A stretch of 64,000 nt of DNA, taken from NCBI GenBank assembly GCA_963920665.1, contig OY987263.1, positions 46,101,218 to 46,165,217 on the forward strand. The letters run 5' to 3'. A program made the translations under genes and the position numbers. This stretch comes from Straminergon stramineum (Eukaryota; Streptophyta; Bryopsida; Hypnales; Calliergonaceae). Below the pieces are notes generated by a model, which saw nothing but the letters and a program-made list of their open reading frames with translations, was not told where the DNA came from and did no database searches. Below, in pieces: positions 12,701 to 24,699 of the stretch. How positions within the stretch are numbered: position 1 is the stretch's first letter; each line of letters opens with the position of its first letter.

Positions 12701-15515
12701 CGAAATATAAATACTGTGACAGCTAAGGCTTGTCTATTTTCTCTTTGTACGTCACTTATGGTAAGTTTCTTTTCAAGCTCTGCGTCACTCACTCACTCAA
12801 TCCCATTACACTAATAATGAAATTTAGTGTTTGCAGCACTAATTACGGACTCTAACACTAAATGGCAACAACACCGCTAATGTTACCAAAACTAAATGGC
12901 AATTAAATGGCAACATGAACACTAACTTTCAACTAAATTTTTAACAAAAAATCTAAATTAGGACTGAGATAGTTCGCCCTACACTAAATCAGTATCCAAC
13001 ATGAACACTAACTGTTCACTGAATGAGAATTAGAGTGAGTTACGTGATATGGTAAATAACACTATAGGTAGCATAACACTAAATTTCATTATCAGTGTAC
13101 TGCTGCTATAATTTTACGTTGAAGAACGATATATCTGGCAACAAACTATCTTCCTATCATCTGACTTTGTAACCCAACTCTGATCTATGATGCAGATTAG
13201 AGGCAGAGAGACACTTGAACATCCTTTGTTAGATCAGGTTCCGAAATCTTTATCGAGCATCATACTCTGGTCGCCAAATTCTCTGAAAGGTATGACGTTC
13301 ATCACTCTTGTCATTTGCCTAACAGAATTGGGCGCAGGATATTTAGTCCTGTTCTTTCCTGTGAGTGAGACCAGTCACATTCATCTCTATCAATCATTAT
13401 TTTCACCATATTCTATTTTATTTAAGAAGAGTTTAGGAATGCAAAGGGGGGTTAAGGTAAATAGTTGATAATGGCATTTAATGCTTGTGGTGGATGTAAT
13501 TGGGAGAACTGCGTAATGTCTTGCAGGGTCAAAGGAAATAGGAAAGGCACAACATGGTTGCATCGACTGTTTTGCAGCAATGATTTGTGCAGAAGTTGGT
13601 ACTCTAGGCATAGTCTCCCCATTACCGTCCAAGCCTTTGCAAGGAGATCTGAAAATGAAGAAACTGATCGAGGAAATTCCTGAGGGGGAGTGGAGAAGTC
13701 AATCAAAAGGTGCACTCTCGGTCTCTCGGCTGTCCTCTGTTCTAGTTAGTGCTTGCTGCTCTCTTCTGAGGATATCACGCTAATGAGTATGGTTTCTTGG
13801 CACTTGATCTTTAATAGCTCAATGTTCCGTGTTTGCATAAAACGTGAAGAGTACATAGTTAGCAGATTTTTTATTTCTGCTTATTATTGTGGCTCTTCGT
13901 GACTTCAGACAGCATCTTTAACACTTTGCAATTTGAAGCAGGTAAACAAGAGCCTCAGAAGAGGTGGAAAATTCTCTCTTCAGTGATCGAGTGTGTTGGA
14001 GGCGGTCAGCCGATTACTTCAATTTCTGCAACACTGAGGTTATCAGAAGTTGAGAGAGGTAGGAATATCAATCTGAGATGTCACTGCAGCCTTCTTTCCT
14101 CCTGTACAATAAGTCATTTCAAGTGATAATTTAACAAAGTCACCTTCTTTTCCTTTTTATCTCTATTTGTATTCGAGTTTGGATCTAACAGCATTTCAAA
14201 TTTTGCGTCACAGGGTGTGAAGATGCCCAGCCAGCTCCCGAGGTCTACCGAGTGTGCATGGCCAATGTCCTGATAAGTAGTTCTCAAAAGATTTCTGGTA
14301 GTGTCAAACCTGCATATGCCCGGGCTGTGATACCGCCAATCATGAGCTTCATTCAGGTACTCATCTCATTCCTTCAATATTTTCTGGTATATCTATTTCA
14401 TATTTGGTGTTCATTTTCGTATCAGAATGTTTTTTTCATAATAAGGATTCATAAACACTTGTTGTCATCCTAAGAAACTCATATTCTTACAGTTGAAATT
14501 GCACTCGCACTATAATGTTGAAGCTATCAACATGATATAAAAAGTTCTCAAAATTTCTTATTTAATGTACGGTAGTCAAAATCTTTTTAACTTTTATTAC
14601 ATAGTAATTCTATGAGAATTGAGCCCTCCGATTGATTACTATTTTTCTCAAATAATCATAGGCACCCATCTATAAGAATCCATTATCATATTATGAATTT
14701 TCCTTGTGAATTTGATAGTCCCATTATTGCCTTCGTAGATGTTTCAATTGGAATGAAGTTTATGAAAGGGACATACCTATCCTTTTAGGCATTGGGGGGT
14801 GGGTGGGTGGGTAATAGTGCACATTCTTACGATTAGAATTGTATCTTCAGAGTTTTTGTCATTTCCTTTGATCAAGTAGACTTCATGCATTCTGTTCTAT
14901 GAACTGTGGTGCTCATCGAAATGCTTTGGGTGCAGGTGAGCTCAGGGCAAAATCTGCGGGCAGCTTGTTTTCAAGTCCTCTTCACTTCTATTTATCATCT
15001 CAAAGGACAAGCCATAGTCCCATTCGCAGCTGATCTACTGAACCTTGCGATTAGTACTATTGGAGGCCGTTATTCGACAGAGGTAATAAAGCTCAGTCTT
15101 TGTGAACCTTCGCATTCCGTATCAAAACTTCTGCAAGGTTCTGCATGTGACATTGACCAAGAACTTGGACAGCTGGTATTGCGATTTACATTATCCAAAT
15201 TAATCTTCAAACTTTTTGCATGTATTGCAGTAGCCTCTCTTGGTTGAGGGACGCGTATTCAAATCTTATTTCCTTTCCCTGATCCGGAGATTTTGTGCTT
15301 TTGTTGTTCTGTTGATGAATGTCCAACAGGAGAGAACTGCAGGTACGAAGGTACTGGCCTCGCTCTTAGCAAGCGAAGACAGCGTCCTCAAAGAGATTGC
15401 TCCGTATATTGAAGATGCCCACCGAGCAGTGGCGACTGTGGCTAATATGGATTCTTCTCCACAGCTGCGAGCATTGTGCGAGCAGCTGCTGTCTTGCATG
15501 ACCAAGACAGAGTAG
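6742..15515 (+). CDS. ARM/HEAT-repeat protein, At3g57570 type, 26 exons
   Basis: Large helical-repeat protein of about 1,135 residues, close to the length I recall for Arabidopsis At3g57570 (unknown function; possibly in the TANGO6/Rtp1 group, which is inference). Exons traced by frame-consistent GT-AG sites: 7031-7148, 7292-7505, 7681-7774, 7915-8138, 8247-8341, 8540-8645, 8851-8987, 9098-9271, 9471-9652, 9863-10006, 10311-10399, 10656-10803, 11055-11107, 11340-11398, 11648-11811, 11916-12085, 12197-12242, 12392-12464, 12659-12760, 13196-13289, 13527-13709, 13942-14058, 14214-14356, 14936-15082, 15330-15515. Exon 1 starts at 6742 (MFPALKFDEEEEG) but its donor is unresolved: the next exon needs phase 2 and no good donor supplies it. 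Exon 18 needs the inner acceptor gtgaag. Helical Leu-rich repeats run throughout; landmarks are LLFQRLSPMLVLRIL, QHGCIDCFAAMICAE and the C-terminal LRALCEQLLSCMTKTE. There is no membrane segment or transit peptide. The intron before exon 21 carries a MITE. Confidence 0.88.
12807..13099. mobile_element. MITE in an intron of the ARM-repeat gene
   Basis: Terminal inverted repeats of about 23 bp begin CACTAATAATGAAATTTAGT on the left (from 12809) and CACTGATAATGAAATTTAGT on the reverse strand at the right (ending 13097). Each is flanked by TA, which fits a Tc1/mariner-type (Stowaway-like) TA duplication. Inside are many short ACACTAAATGGCAAC-like repeats and no coding. It sits between exon ends 12760 and 13196, so it adds to the intron without touching splice sites. 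A relative lies at 51424-51676. Confidence 0.75.
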
Positions 15516-17039
15516 CTGCACGAAATCTTTTAACTTATCTTGTTTGTCTAGCTGTTAATAGAGTGTCAGAGCTTGCAATTTGTGTTGCAAATTGCCGCTT
15601 TTTCTTTCCAAATTTGGTCCTGCATGATTTGGAGCCCAATGTTTTGTCTCCAGTGCTGCTGCGTTGTGTTTTCACGTCTTGGAACAGAGTCACCTCTATT
15701 TTTGGAATCGAAAGCTCGCACTCTGACATCCCCTAATAAAAATAACTTCGGGTGGATTGTGAGAATCTCGTCCTGAAGTTTCTAAGGGTTTTGCATTGGC
15801 TATACCCATGTTTACCTAGAAACTTAGAACACTTAAAAACTTCCAATTAAAATTCTTTGGTTCGATCACTAACACTAGTTGGAAGGTGCTACACTGATTT
15901 ATCCTGTTAGTGAAGGGGGGGGGGAGGAGAATTAGCGATTCCTGGACAATTAGTGTCACTACAAATGGATTGTCTCGAGAAGACACAGGCCAGGGTCATT
16001 GAACGCGCACGCCAAGCCCACACTTGGCGTCCCTTTCTGCCGCCCCTGCTGTGGGTGTGCTCTAAATCAGTGTAGCTTGAGAGTTGTAAGTGTACCACTA
16101 AGGTAGAAGCACCTAAATGTGACTCTTGTTTGGATCTCTTAATATGGAGGGTGCGTACAAGAAAAAATGTTGTGTGTGTTAGGAAATGGTGTAGGAAGTC
16201 AACAAAATTGGTTTTGTATTTTTCCAAGCTTGTATGAATATTATATGAATTTTTGAAAAGTATTTCCTAGATGCACCTACTGTGGACATTAGACTAACAC
16301 CAAAGTGGGCATGGAAGCATCCAAAAGCAACACTCTCTAAATTGGGATCAAGTGTGGGTGATTGGTTGCTTCCTAGAAGAATGACAACTTCTTGAACCCC
16401 CCATGTCTACTTTAGAACCCCACTTGTCTTCTTTGGGTTTGCAAGCACTTGGACTTAGGTTGTTTTTTAGGTGTCCCTATATGACTCGTGTTACATTTGG
16501 GTGCTTCTACCTTATTGTACCTAAAAATTGATAGTTTCTTTTTTAGTTTTTGGACAACAAGGTATTAGAAAAACATTGCAAAAAATCTTATGAAACAAGC
16601 AAAAAATATCAAATAATAAAACCAATTATTTAATAAGGAAAAAATGATCATGCTTGAAGATGTAACTATGAGAAATTAAACATCACATTGAAATCATTAT
16701 GTCTGTTTGATCAAACATTAAATCCAAATGACCTTTAAGCAATACAATATTAATAGATTATATTATATTAAAAAAAATACTCACCTCAAAATCCAAAATT
16801 TAAAATAGAGAGATATAAGAGTCTATTTGAATAATGACACTTAGAAGAGATTCTACATCCATATTGGGAGTAGTGTCTACACTTCCAATGTCTAGAGAGC
16901 CTCCATTCACTCTTCAAAGATCAAATTATTTTTTCATGGTAGAAGCTCCAAACTAGTTAGAGGTTCTATAAAGAGTTGCACTTCAACAATCTCTTTCAAC
17001 ACTTCAACCTTCTTAAAGTTGGTGGCAATCAAAGTAGTT
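15516..17039. other. 3' flank of ARM gene and repeat-rich spacer
   Basis: The 3'UTR of the ARM gene probably runs a few hundred bases past 15515. Beyond it, 16091-16521 is a small inverted-repeat element (listed separately). No gene is seen. Confidence 0.5.
16091..16521. mobile_element. Small inverted-repeat element
   Basis: The arm tgtaccactaaggtagaagc (from 16091) recurs inverted as gtgcttctaccttattgtac (ending 16520). About 30 bp per arm pair with a few mismatches, enclosing about 370 bp of non-coding sequence. This is a MITE-like structure with no clear target duplication. A similar gtagaagcaccta word occurs at 28165. Confidence 0.5.
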
Positions 17040-17650
17040 TAAGACTTGCCAAATTCATATTCAAATCTCTAGGACTCCTTGGCATCCAATAAGGCTTGCT
17101 TCTCATCCTTCTTGTTTACAACTAGTTGTATGGAAGAAGAGGCATTACCTTTTGCTCTAGGTCCTTTTCCACTTGGAGCCTTGAAGATAATAACATTTGT
17201 AATTTGGCACTTTTCTAATAGATGATTGGCATTACTAGTGTGATATCCCCTCCACTTTAGGGCATTTTGCAACATTTGCCAACAATCCAAATAAAAAAAA
17301 AGGTTTATTGCTCCTAGATGATTGTTTGTACAATACCATTGCCTTTTTGATGCAGTCTTCTTCATTTGTACCAAACTCATGAAGGTCACTGACTATGGCA
17401 TAAATTTTTGCAAACTTCTCCATAGTGCAATCCCCCCCCCCCCCCCCCCCTCATTTCTAAGCTTTGTATACACCAAAAGTATAACATCTTTGGTGTTCAA
17501 ATTGTAGTAGGACTTTGCAAAACATGTCATGGCATTGCTTTGCACTCCTCCAATGTACTTTGTGAAACATCCAACCACGCCCAATACAATTGTGCTTAAA
17601 ATTTGAGCCTCTCACTGACCTCAATGAATTAGATGGAGAGTCCTCCATTG
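17040..17650 (-). pseudogene. Decayed SANT/Myb-like or NAM-C-type gene remnant
   Basis: Reading the minus strand from about 17650 to 17040, successive frames give pieces like the Myb/SANT-plus-NAM-C proteins often linked to PIF/Harbinger elements: a WRSAKQCHDMFCKVLLQF segment, then LHEFGTNEEDCIKKAMVLY, a FLF-type stretch before CWQMLQNALKW, then PSGKGPRAKGNASSSIQ and NKKDEKQALLDAKES. The order matches the family. The frame changes several times, and a 19-base C run (17432-17450 on the plus strand) interrupts it, so it cannot encode one protein. Assignment rests on motif order alone. Confidence 0.45.
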
Positions 17651-18249
17651 ACATCATAGTAACAAAAAGTGTGCAATAAAATATCCTAAACGTCAAATAT
17701 GCAAGCAAGAAGGCCCTAGGCATTCAAACTCACAAGTATAAGTAAAAAACAAAGGAAGTTGCAAGTTTTTGAGACTAAACCCTAAACTTGGTTATGTTTT
17801 TTCCCAAGTCTCTTCCTTGGACTGCACATGTGCAACTTTGTACTTCAACAACCATAACCAATGGCATGTAATAGGATATGAGTGGCCACAATATATACCA
17901 TTTTGCATCGCATGGCCAACAATGGGGAGGGGAATAATAGTCCGCCTATTTTGTAACAACCTGCTAGCTTGGCATTGCCATTATAGGGGTGGGGCAATGC
18001 AAACCTCCATGCCACTACACGACACGCAAGTTGACATTGGGAGCCAAGCTATTAGGCATGGTGAAGATGCTCTTATATGTATAGGGCACTGCCCATGGAG
18101 GAAAAAATTACTTAGCTTAAACAACCCGCCTAAAAATGTTGGAAATGAAAGAGATGATGAAGATTCCTTGGATGAACAAAAAAACTTTCCGGATGAAGAG
18201 TCTGTAATACCCGACCGATTATGCAGGTGGACCTGCGTAATTTTCTGAT

Positions 18250-19254
18250 TACACAAAATGGGAAATTTTCTGGCGGGGGTCCACGTACACACATTTTGGC
18301 GAGAACGTGATACAAATACGTACATGTACGCTTTCTCCTCCGTCTGTGAACACATTGAACACGGTGTTTGCAGACCAGTTGCTGGTGCTGGTGTTGTTCC
18401 GACGGAGCGAGCGCTTCCTTGCCATAGCCATCCAGTACCGATACCTGCTCCGCGTCCGACCTTCCGGCTTTAGCAAGGTATGAGAGATCCACTTATTGGC
18501 GTTTTCATGTCAATCGGTGTTTCATAAATGAATCACCGTTATGTGTTCTGTTGCCCTAAGAGATCGGGTTAGGGTTTCGATGCACGATTGGGATAGCGGA
18601 ATGAGATTTTTCCTTTTTCCGAGTTGGTGATCGTTAGATGAGATTCGCTACGTGAAGAAGGGAGGGAGGTATCGTTGTTAGTGGGGCCGCTGCAACGAGA
18701 GTTGACTCTACGGGGGAACTGAAACTCTAGTTGAGGTGGAGTTGGGGTTTTAAGATTTGAGGTTTGGAGTGTGGGCTGTGATCGGTTATCGGTGCATCAC
18801 TTGAATATTCTTTAGCGCTTCATGGGAGGTTGTGTAGCTGGTGTTCACGTTTTTGCGATGGTTGGAATGATTTTGGAGGAGTGATTGTGCTTTAATCGTT
18901 CGGCATTGGGTTCGCTAAGAGTTGTGTCACTGCTGGGCAGCGACAACGAAAAGGAGCTACCGTAATTCTCGTGTGTATGTTTTTGGGGTTGGACAATAGC
19001 TCTTTGCTCGTGCCTGAATATAGATAGCAATTTACTTACACGCAGTGCAATGTCTTGCGTTGACCACGTTTTATTGCGATCCGAATTGCTGTTTGGTTTG
19101 CAACAGATTTACAATGGTGATCTGGATTTTTTGTATGCAGATGATCGACGACACGGATTTGGGTTTCTTCGCCAACTTTTTGGGCATTTCGATATTTGTC
19201 CTGCTGGTTGCCTACCACTATGTGGTGGCAGAGCCCAAAGTCAAGGCTCAGTGA
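18250..19254 (+). CDS. OST4: OST4, oligosaccharyltransferase subunit 4 (CDS 19141-19254)
   Basis: A 37-residue single-pass membrane protein, [15 protein letters not shown]..., matching plant OST4 in length and sequence. OST4 is a tiny ER subunit of the oligosaccharyltransferase complex that N-glycosylates nascent proteins; it stabilises the STT3 catalytic module. The N-terminus is acidic, a hydrophobic helix runs from about residue 9 to 29 ([20 protein letters not shown]), and the tail is short and basic. The coding sequence starts immediately after an acceptor (ttttttgtatgcag|ATG). A non-coding first exon ends near 18477 at AGCAAG|GTATGA, leaving a 5'UTR intron of about 660 bp. The 5' end of the transcript is not defined. 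Too short for most automatic gene callers. Confidence 0.9.
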
Positions 19255-19905
19255 CACAGTGGCAGGTTCGGTAACTTACCCGGCATAAACGATGGACCGG
19301 TGGCATCCTGTTGAGGAAGTCACCATGTGAGGAAAATTTTATTCAACATGGGAGAGCAGTCATGATTTGGCAGTTCTGTACCTGACTGGAAGACCAAGAT
19401 CTCAAGGCATTTTATGGCTGCCTGGCACAGCTCTTGTAGTATCGCTTAGCGAGGAAATGAGCCACTGGTTAATGAATGTGTCTTCATGCTAACCAGGTGG
19501 ATTGCGACTTACGTTTATAATATTCTACTTGGTTCTTGCCTTCTAGCAAAAGTTCTGTCTGAATCCAATTCTCTTGAGGTTTTCTTTTTGTCCGCGTATC
19601 ACTACTAGTTTTCAATTTGATCAATGTTCAGGCAATAATATAATGTTTGGTACTGTGAAACTAGTATTATGTAGCAAATTGACAACGAGTTAACTTTGAA
19701 TTAAGTAGGATGCCTTCACTTTGTCCTGCACGTTCGTCTGAATGCCTCTCCTCACAACTGGAGTTCGGAGTTCCAAGTGTACATGTAGAAGATTGGGAAG
19801 GTGTTCATGTTGTCCGCTTCATTACTCTCTTCCAGGTAGTATTACTCTAATTTATGTTCAACGATAAGGTCTTTTCCCATATTTTTGCATATTTTTTGTA
19901 ATCGC

Positions 19906-20995
19906 TTAACCCCTAATATACTCCCAAGGCCTTTTTTCCATCAAAACCACTCAAAACTGCCATTTGTAAGCATTACTATTGTAAAGAGTAAATAAACTTC
20001 GAAAGTTGTGGTTTGTTGCTTAAAAAACCATGAGACCTTGTATTAGACTAGCATAAGAATGTGTAGAAGAAATTTCAGAAACTTTTATCATGTAGATTGC
20101 AAGATTTTTGCATTCAAAGTGAAGAAAACAAATTCTTTGTACTTTGTTTGATTATTTTTTTGGCTTTGAATCTTCTTAACTTAAGAAGTTTTGTTCTATT
20201 GATTTTGAATTTTGAATTTTTTATATTGAAGAATTGAGTTGAGAGAATTTTCATTTTGTAGAGAATTGTTAAGTAGAAGTAGATTCAATATTGAAGGGAA
20301 CACTAAGCCATTAATAGCTCTAAGATGGATTTGAAACATATTAATCTCTAAATGCTGGAGGCCCCAAATTTTAGTATTGCCCATACTTTGAAGTTAAGTA
20401 AAACCTAACCAATTTGTTATTTTTAATAGTTTGTATTTTTGTGAAATATTTTTGAAGTCTAGTTTTAGCATCAGAAATCCAATTTTGAAAATGATTGATT
20501 ATGATTTTTCTATTCAAGATTTTATGCAAGGGTAACCATTGTAATGTTGACTTTCCGTAGTGTTGAAGGCTCTTGGAGATGAGCTTCAATTCACTAGATC
20601 TCAAACAAAATATCACATTAGAAATTCATTTAAAAAAATTGTAGAATAGATTTTGTTGAGTCATAAAATGGTTGGGGTTATATATGTTAGGCCTTCTAAC
20701 TTCATATTTTTTGGTGACCAAATTTTTAGATTTGACATACAAAAAGAGGATTGAAAGATTTTAAATCACTTTCATAGTTTTGACACCTTCATGATCAAAC
20801 ATTGTAATTTTTCAATCCACAAATGATATTGATGTATTTTCTTTTCCTATGTGATCTCTAATATGTTTAATTTGAATTTGTATTGTTACAATTTTTTTTT
20901 TTAAATTGATATAACTTTTCATAATGTTGTCTTTTTGTTCAATTTAAAGCAAATTTCTAGAAGCTTGAAAAATGCCTTGAGCATTTGGGGATTAA
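19906..20995. mobile_element. TTAA-bounded element A (piggyBac-like ends)
   Basis: Starts TTAACCCCTAATATACTCCC and ends ...GCATTTGGGGATTAA, an inverted repeat of about 25 bp with mismatches. It is 1,090 bp long, AT-rich and without a transposase frame. The right half is strongly similar to element B (53187-53830) and, inverted, to element C (39614-40266), for example the shared stretch around acaccttcatgatcaaacat. TTAA at both edges with CCC/GGG termini is the pattern of piggyBac-type elements. Confidence 0.7.
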
Positions 20996-23900
20996 GGTTG
21001 AATGACCTATAGCGGATTACTTAAACAATTATGCAATAGGTCATGAGTAGTATGATGCAATGAAATTTTTTGTATAGAAAGATAGGAGATATGGGAATTG
21101 CAAATTTTTCATAATTTTATTTCCAAAATTGAAATTATCATGAATTTTGAGAACCCAGTGGTAAGAATCCATCATTGTTTAGATTCTTTGAATTCCTATC
21201 ATTCGAGAATTATTTTCTTGCTCACTACATTTGGACATGGGTCATGACCTTACTAGTCCCCATCTTGAAAAGAGAAAAAGTACATTCCAAGCTATAGTTA
21301 GAAATTTGTCTAACCTTAATTGGAAATAGTGTACTCTACAAGGTTGGTATGGATCTCTAATTGGGAATGGGTGGTCCAACCTTAATCTCAATGGTAAGAT
21401 TGTTCTAGCAAAATATCTTAAACTTGTGAATTTTTTTTTAAATTGTGAAAATTGAGTTGAGAAACAAACCTTTCAAGATATTTTTTCAAGAAGATGCTCT
21501 AATTGTCTAAAAAACAAGATTTTCCATAATGTCACCTAACAAATTCAAATGGAATGAATCAAAGTTCTCTATCCCTATATAGATAAAAATACAATCTATG
21601 AGAAACAAATATTATAAATATTTAATTTCAATTTTTTGTGGGTATTTTTTTCTACTTGCCAAATTAAAATTTGGACTTATTATGCCATAATTTTTTTTTC
21701 TTTGGCATTAATTGAAATAAAAATTATATTATCCCCAAAGCTAATGTATTTCAAAAAATCATAACCAATATTGAGACCATAGAAGCTTTCCCAAAATCCA
21801 TTTTGTCCCTTATAGGGACACTAAACCTTTAGGCCTTAAATGATATGATTATATGTTTTTTTTCAAATGAGATAGACTCAATTATAGTATGTGTTAGTGT
21901 ATATTTGGGTCCAATACTCTTACAAATTACCTATTGTGCCATTGAAAGAATTATACATAATATAGAATACAATTGATATTTATCATCTTGTATAATTAAC
22001 ATTCAATTCTTATTCTATCCCAATCAAGCACACCAAATTTTAATTTCAAAAATGCCAAACCCAGTTTTCAGTGAATTGTTTCATGTAATATTCATGGTTT
22101 TATATGATAATTGACGAAAAAATGTAGGTGATGAATTTTTTAATTTGATTATATAGATACTAAAGAAACATTCCTACACGAATCTTTCTTTTAGCAAGAA
22201 TTTGCAAAAATCTTTCAAAATTTCTTCTATAGAGATTTCAGTGTTAAGGTGATTGTGCCTAAATTTTGTAAAATAGATATCTCTATATTTTAACTAGATT
22301 TTGGAAAATTAATTGTACTATTATGCTTAAATCTACAAGACTAGTTATACTTTGAAGGTCAAGTGATAGAAAAATCTAATTAAAATATAGAAATATTTGT
22401 TTTACAAAGTTTGGATATTATCATCCCAATATTGAAATATCTATATAAGGGATTCTAATTCTTTTATGGAGATGTTTGTTGAAGGAAAGATATGTGTATG
22501 GATGTTTCCTAAAAATCCATATAATCAAATTTAAGAAATTCATCTCTACTATTTTTTAATTAATTATCATGAAAAAAATGAATATTAAACAAAAAAATTC
22601 ACCAAAAATGGAGTTTGGCATTCTTGAAATTAAAATTTGGTGTGCTTGATTGAGATTGATAAGAATTGAATGTTATTTAATTCTTATGCAAAATGCAAAT
22701 CATTAATTTTATTGAATATTATGCTAAAATTATTTGAATGGCACAATAGGTTGTTTGTAAGAGTATTGGACCTAACTACGTATTAAAAACCAAACAAACT
22801 GAAGATTGAACAATAATCATTGTCTACAAGACAATTAGATACAAATATTCGATGATTTGCTACTAATTAGTTTGGGATTACCAATTACTAAATTTTCCAT
22901 TCTATTTAGTATTGCTTCTCAATTGGTTTCACTCATATAAACATGGGGCCACACTAAATAGAGCTTTTATTATCAATTACTAGAGATTGTATTTCACCCC
23001 TTGTATTGCAAACACCATAAATTACAAAGATCGCATTATACAAGTAATTGTAAGATTATTTCAAGTAAAAAAAATTCAATCATTGAATAGTGTGGATTCT
23101 AGAAATCATAGGAGCAACACTAAACAAAAGTATCTCAAATATTGGAAGCATGGGACTATACTAAATGGAATGAAGAATGTAATTACTAGTCCTAGGTCTA
23201 TGATATAGATTCTACCTTTGAAACGAAGCAACAAGGATAAAATAGACCTATTTTTAAATTGCCTAATTTATGATTGAATTGTTTGAAGTTAAAAGAGTAT
23301 TTTAGATTTTCTTCTCATTTTGATTTTTTTAACACTAGATGAATAAATTATGAATTTTCAAAGTACCAAGGACATGTGAATCTAAAATCAACCATAGGCA
23401 CTTATGAAAAGACTTGTAAATTTTAGGTAGGAATCTATAGGAGTCATTATTAGGTGCAATGACCTTATATTCTTGAACCTTTAACCTCTAAAAGATGGAG
23501 TATATGATTACGTGGTCAAATTTGAAATTCTCACACTTTATATCCTCTATTTCTTTGCTATATATGTGTGATTTTTTCTAGAGATGAAATTATATGTCTA
23601 ATATTTGTCATAAAATAATCAAGTTTTTTTGTTTAAATTTCAAATTACTGTAAATTTTAGAAGAAAAAATTCATATCAAATACAAATCATGCTCAACAAA
23701 TGTAGAACATCATGGTATAAAGAAAATTTCCTTCTCACTCCATATTTAGAATGTGGTTATAGATACTCAACTTCAAACTTCACTAAAATGCTTCATTTAT
23801 GAAATTTTTCAAAATTTCAATTTAGAGTAGAAACTATACTTCATTAACTTCATTTTGTTTCTTTTGCTTTGGAGCAAAGGAAATTGTTTTGAATGTCAAC

Positions 23901-24600
23901 ATTTTATTTATTTTTTAAATCTCAAAGTATTGAAATACATTGGATAATGTATTATTATTTTGATAAACTATCCCATATAAATTCAAAAAACAACTAAGTA
24001 AAATATCTTGAACTTAATCGAATGATGTGAATATATTATCAATAATGTTGTACCCAAAAAATTGAATGAAAATCATCTATTCTTCATAGTGTTGACCATC
24101 CAAAGGTTACAAAACTTCTTTGGTGTCCTTCCAAAACATGAGTGTTTTGAAGACCACATATTCTATTTAATCCTAGAAGCATACCACCTTAGTTAATGAT
24201 AGGTACCATGTTTGTTTTTTGAGTGAAATTTCACTAAAAAGCAATGAATTTTTTTAAAGAGAATATTTGGGGGAAAAGTTCTTGATTTTTAGTGGATGAA
24301 ATCTCTAATTGGCTACCAAATCTTGGGACGGTATTGCCTAATTTTGGATGAATGTACATCATTTTGGATGAATAAGTAAAATTTCATCCATAGATGGCAA
24401 ATTTCAGTCATTTCCATGAATGTAAATAGTTTCATCCTTCTAATAAATATCACTTTCTGCAGTGTCTAAAGTAAATGAAAAAAAACACCCATGTAGATAT
24501 TCACTCAAATATGCTTCAATTTTTGAACCAATAGGTGCATTCTCTCTTTTAGGAGAAGGTCATCTACCGGACACTTTGTGTCTTCAGCGTCGTTTCAGGC
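20996..24600. other. AT-rich repeat-dominated spacer
   Basis: No gene is seen. It contains the foldback at 21909-22772 (listed separately). The remainder is low-complexity AT-rich DNA up to the NFS1 promoter. Confidence 0.5.
21909..22772. repeat. 860-bp foldback (imperfect long inverted repeat)
   Basis: ggtccaatactcttacaaa at the left edge recurs inverted at the right edge (ending 22772). Pairing continues inward almost to the centre near 22340: the left word caagcacaccaaattttaat pairs with attaaaatttggtgtgcttg, and tttgattatat... with its complement near 22520. Arms are about 400 bp and moderately diverged. There is no coding. It would fold into one long hairpin if transcribed. Confidence 0.75.
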
Positions 24601-24699
24601 GGATAACAAAATTATGAAAAAGAAATAGACCATACGCCTGAGGATTCCCTTGAACCCTCATTCGAGGCTAGGGTTTCAGGGCAGGAGACGTGGGCAAAG

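Noticed and set aside
12806..13100. CACTA-type transposon because the ends begin CACTA
   Set aside because: CACTA elements make 3-bp target duplications; here only a TA is duplicated and the element is under 300 bp.
17769..18248. 159-residue plus-strand open frame upstream of OST4
   Set aside because: Unusual composition, no recognisable motif and no start context; it runs into the OST4 promoter or first exon.
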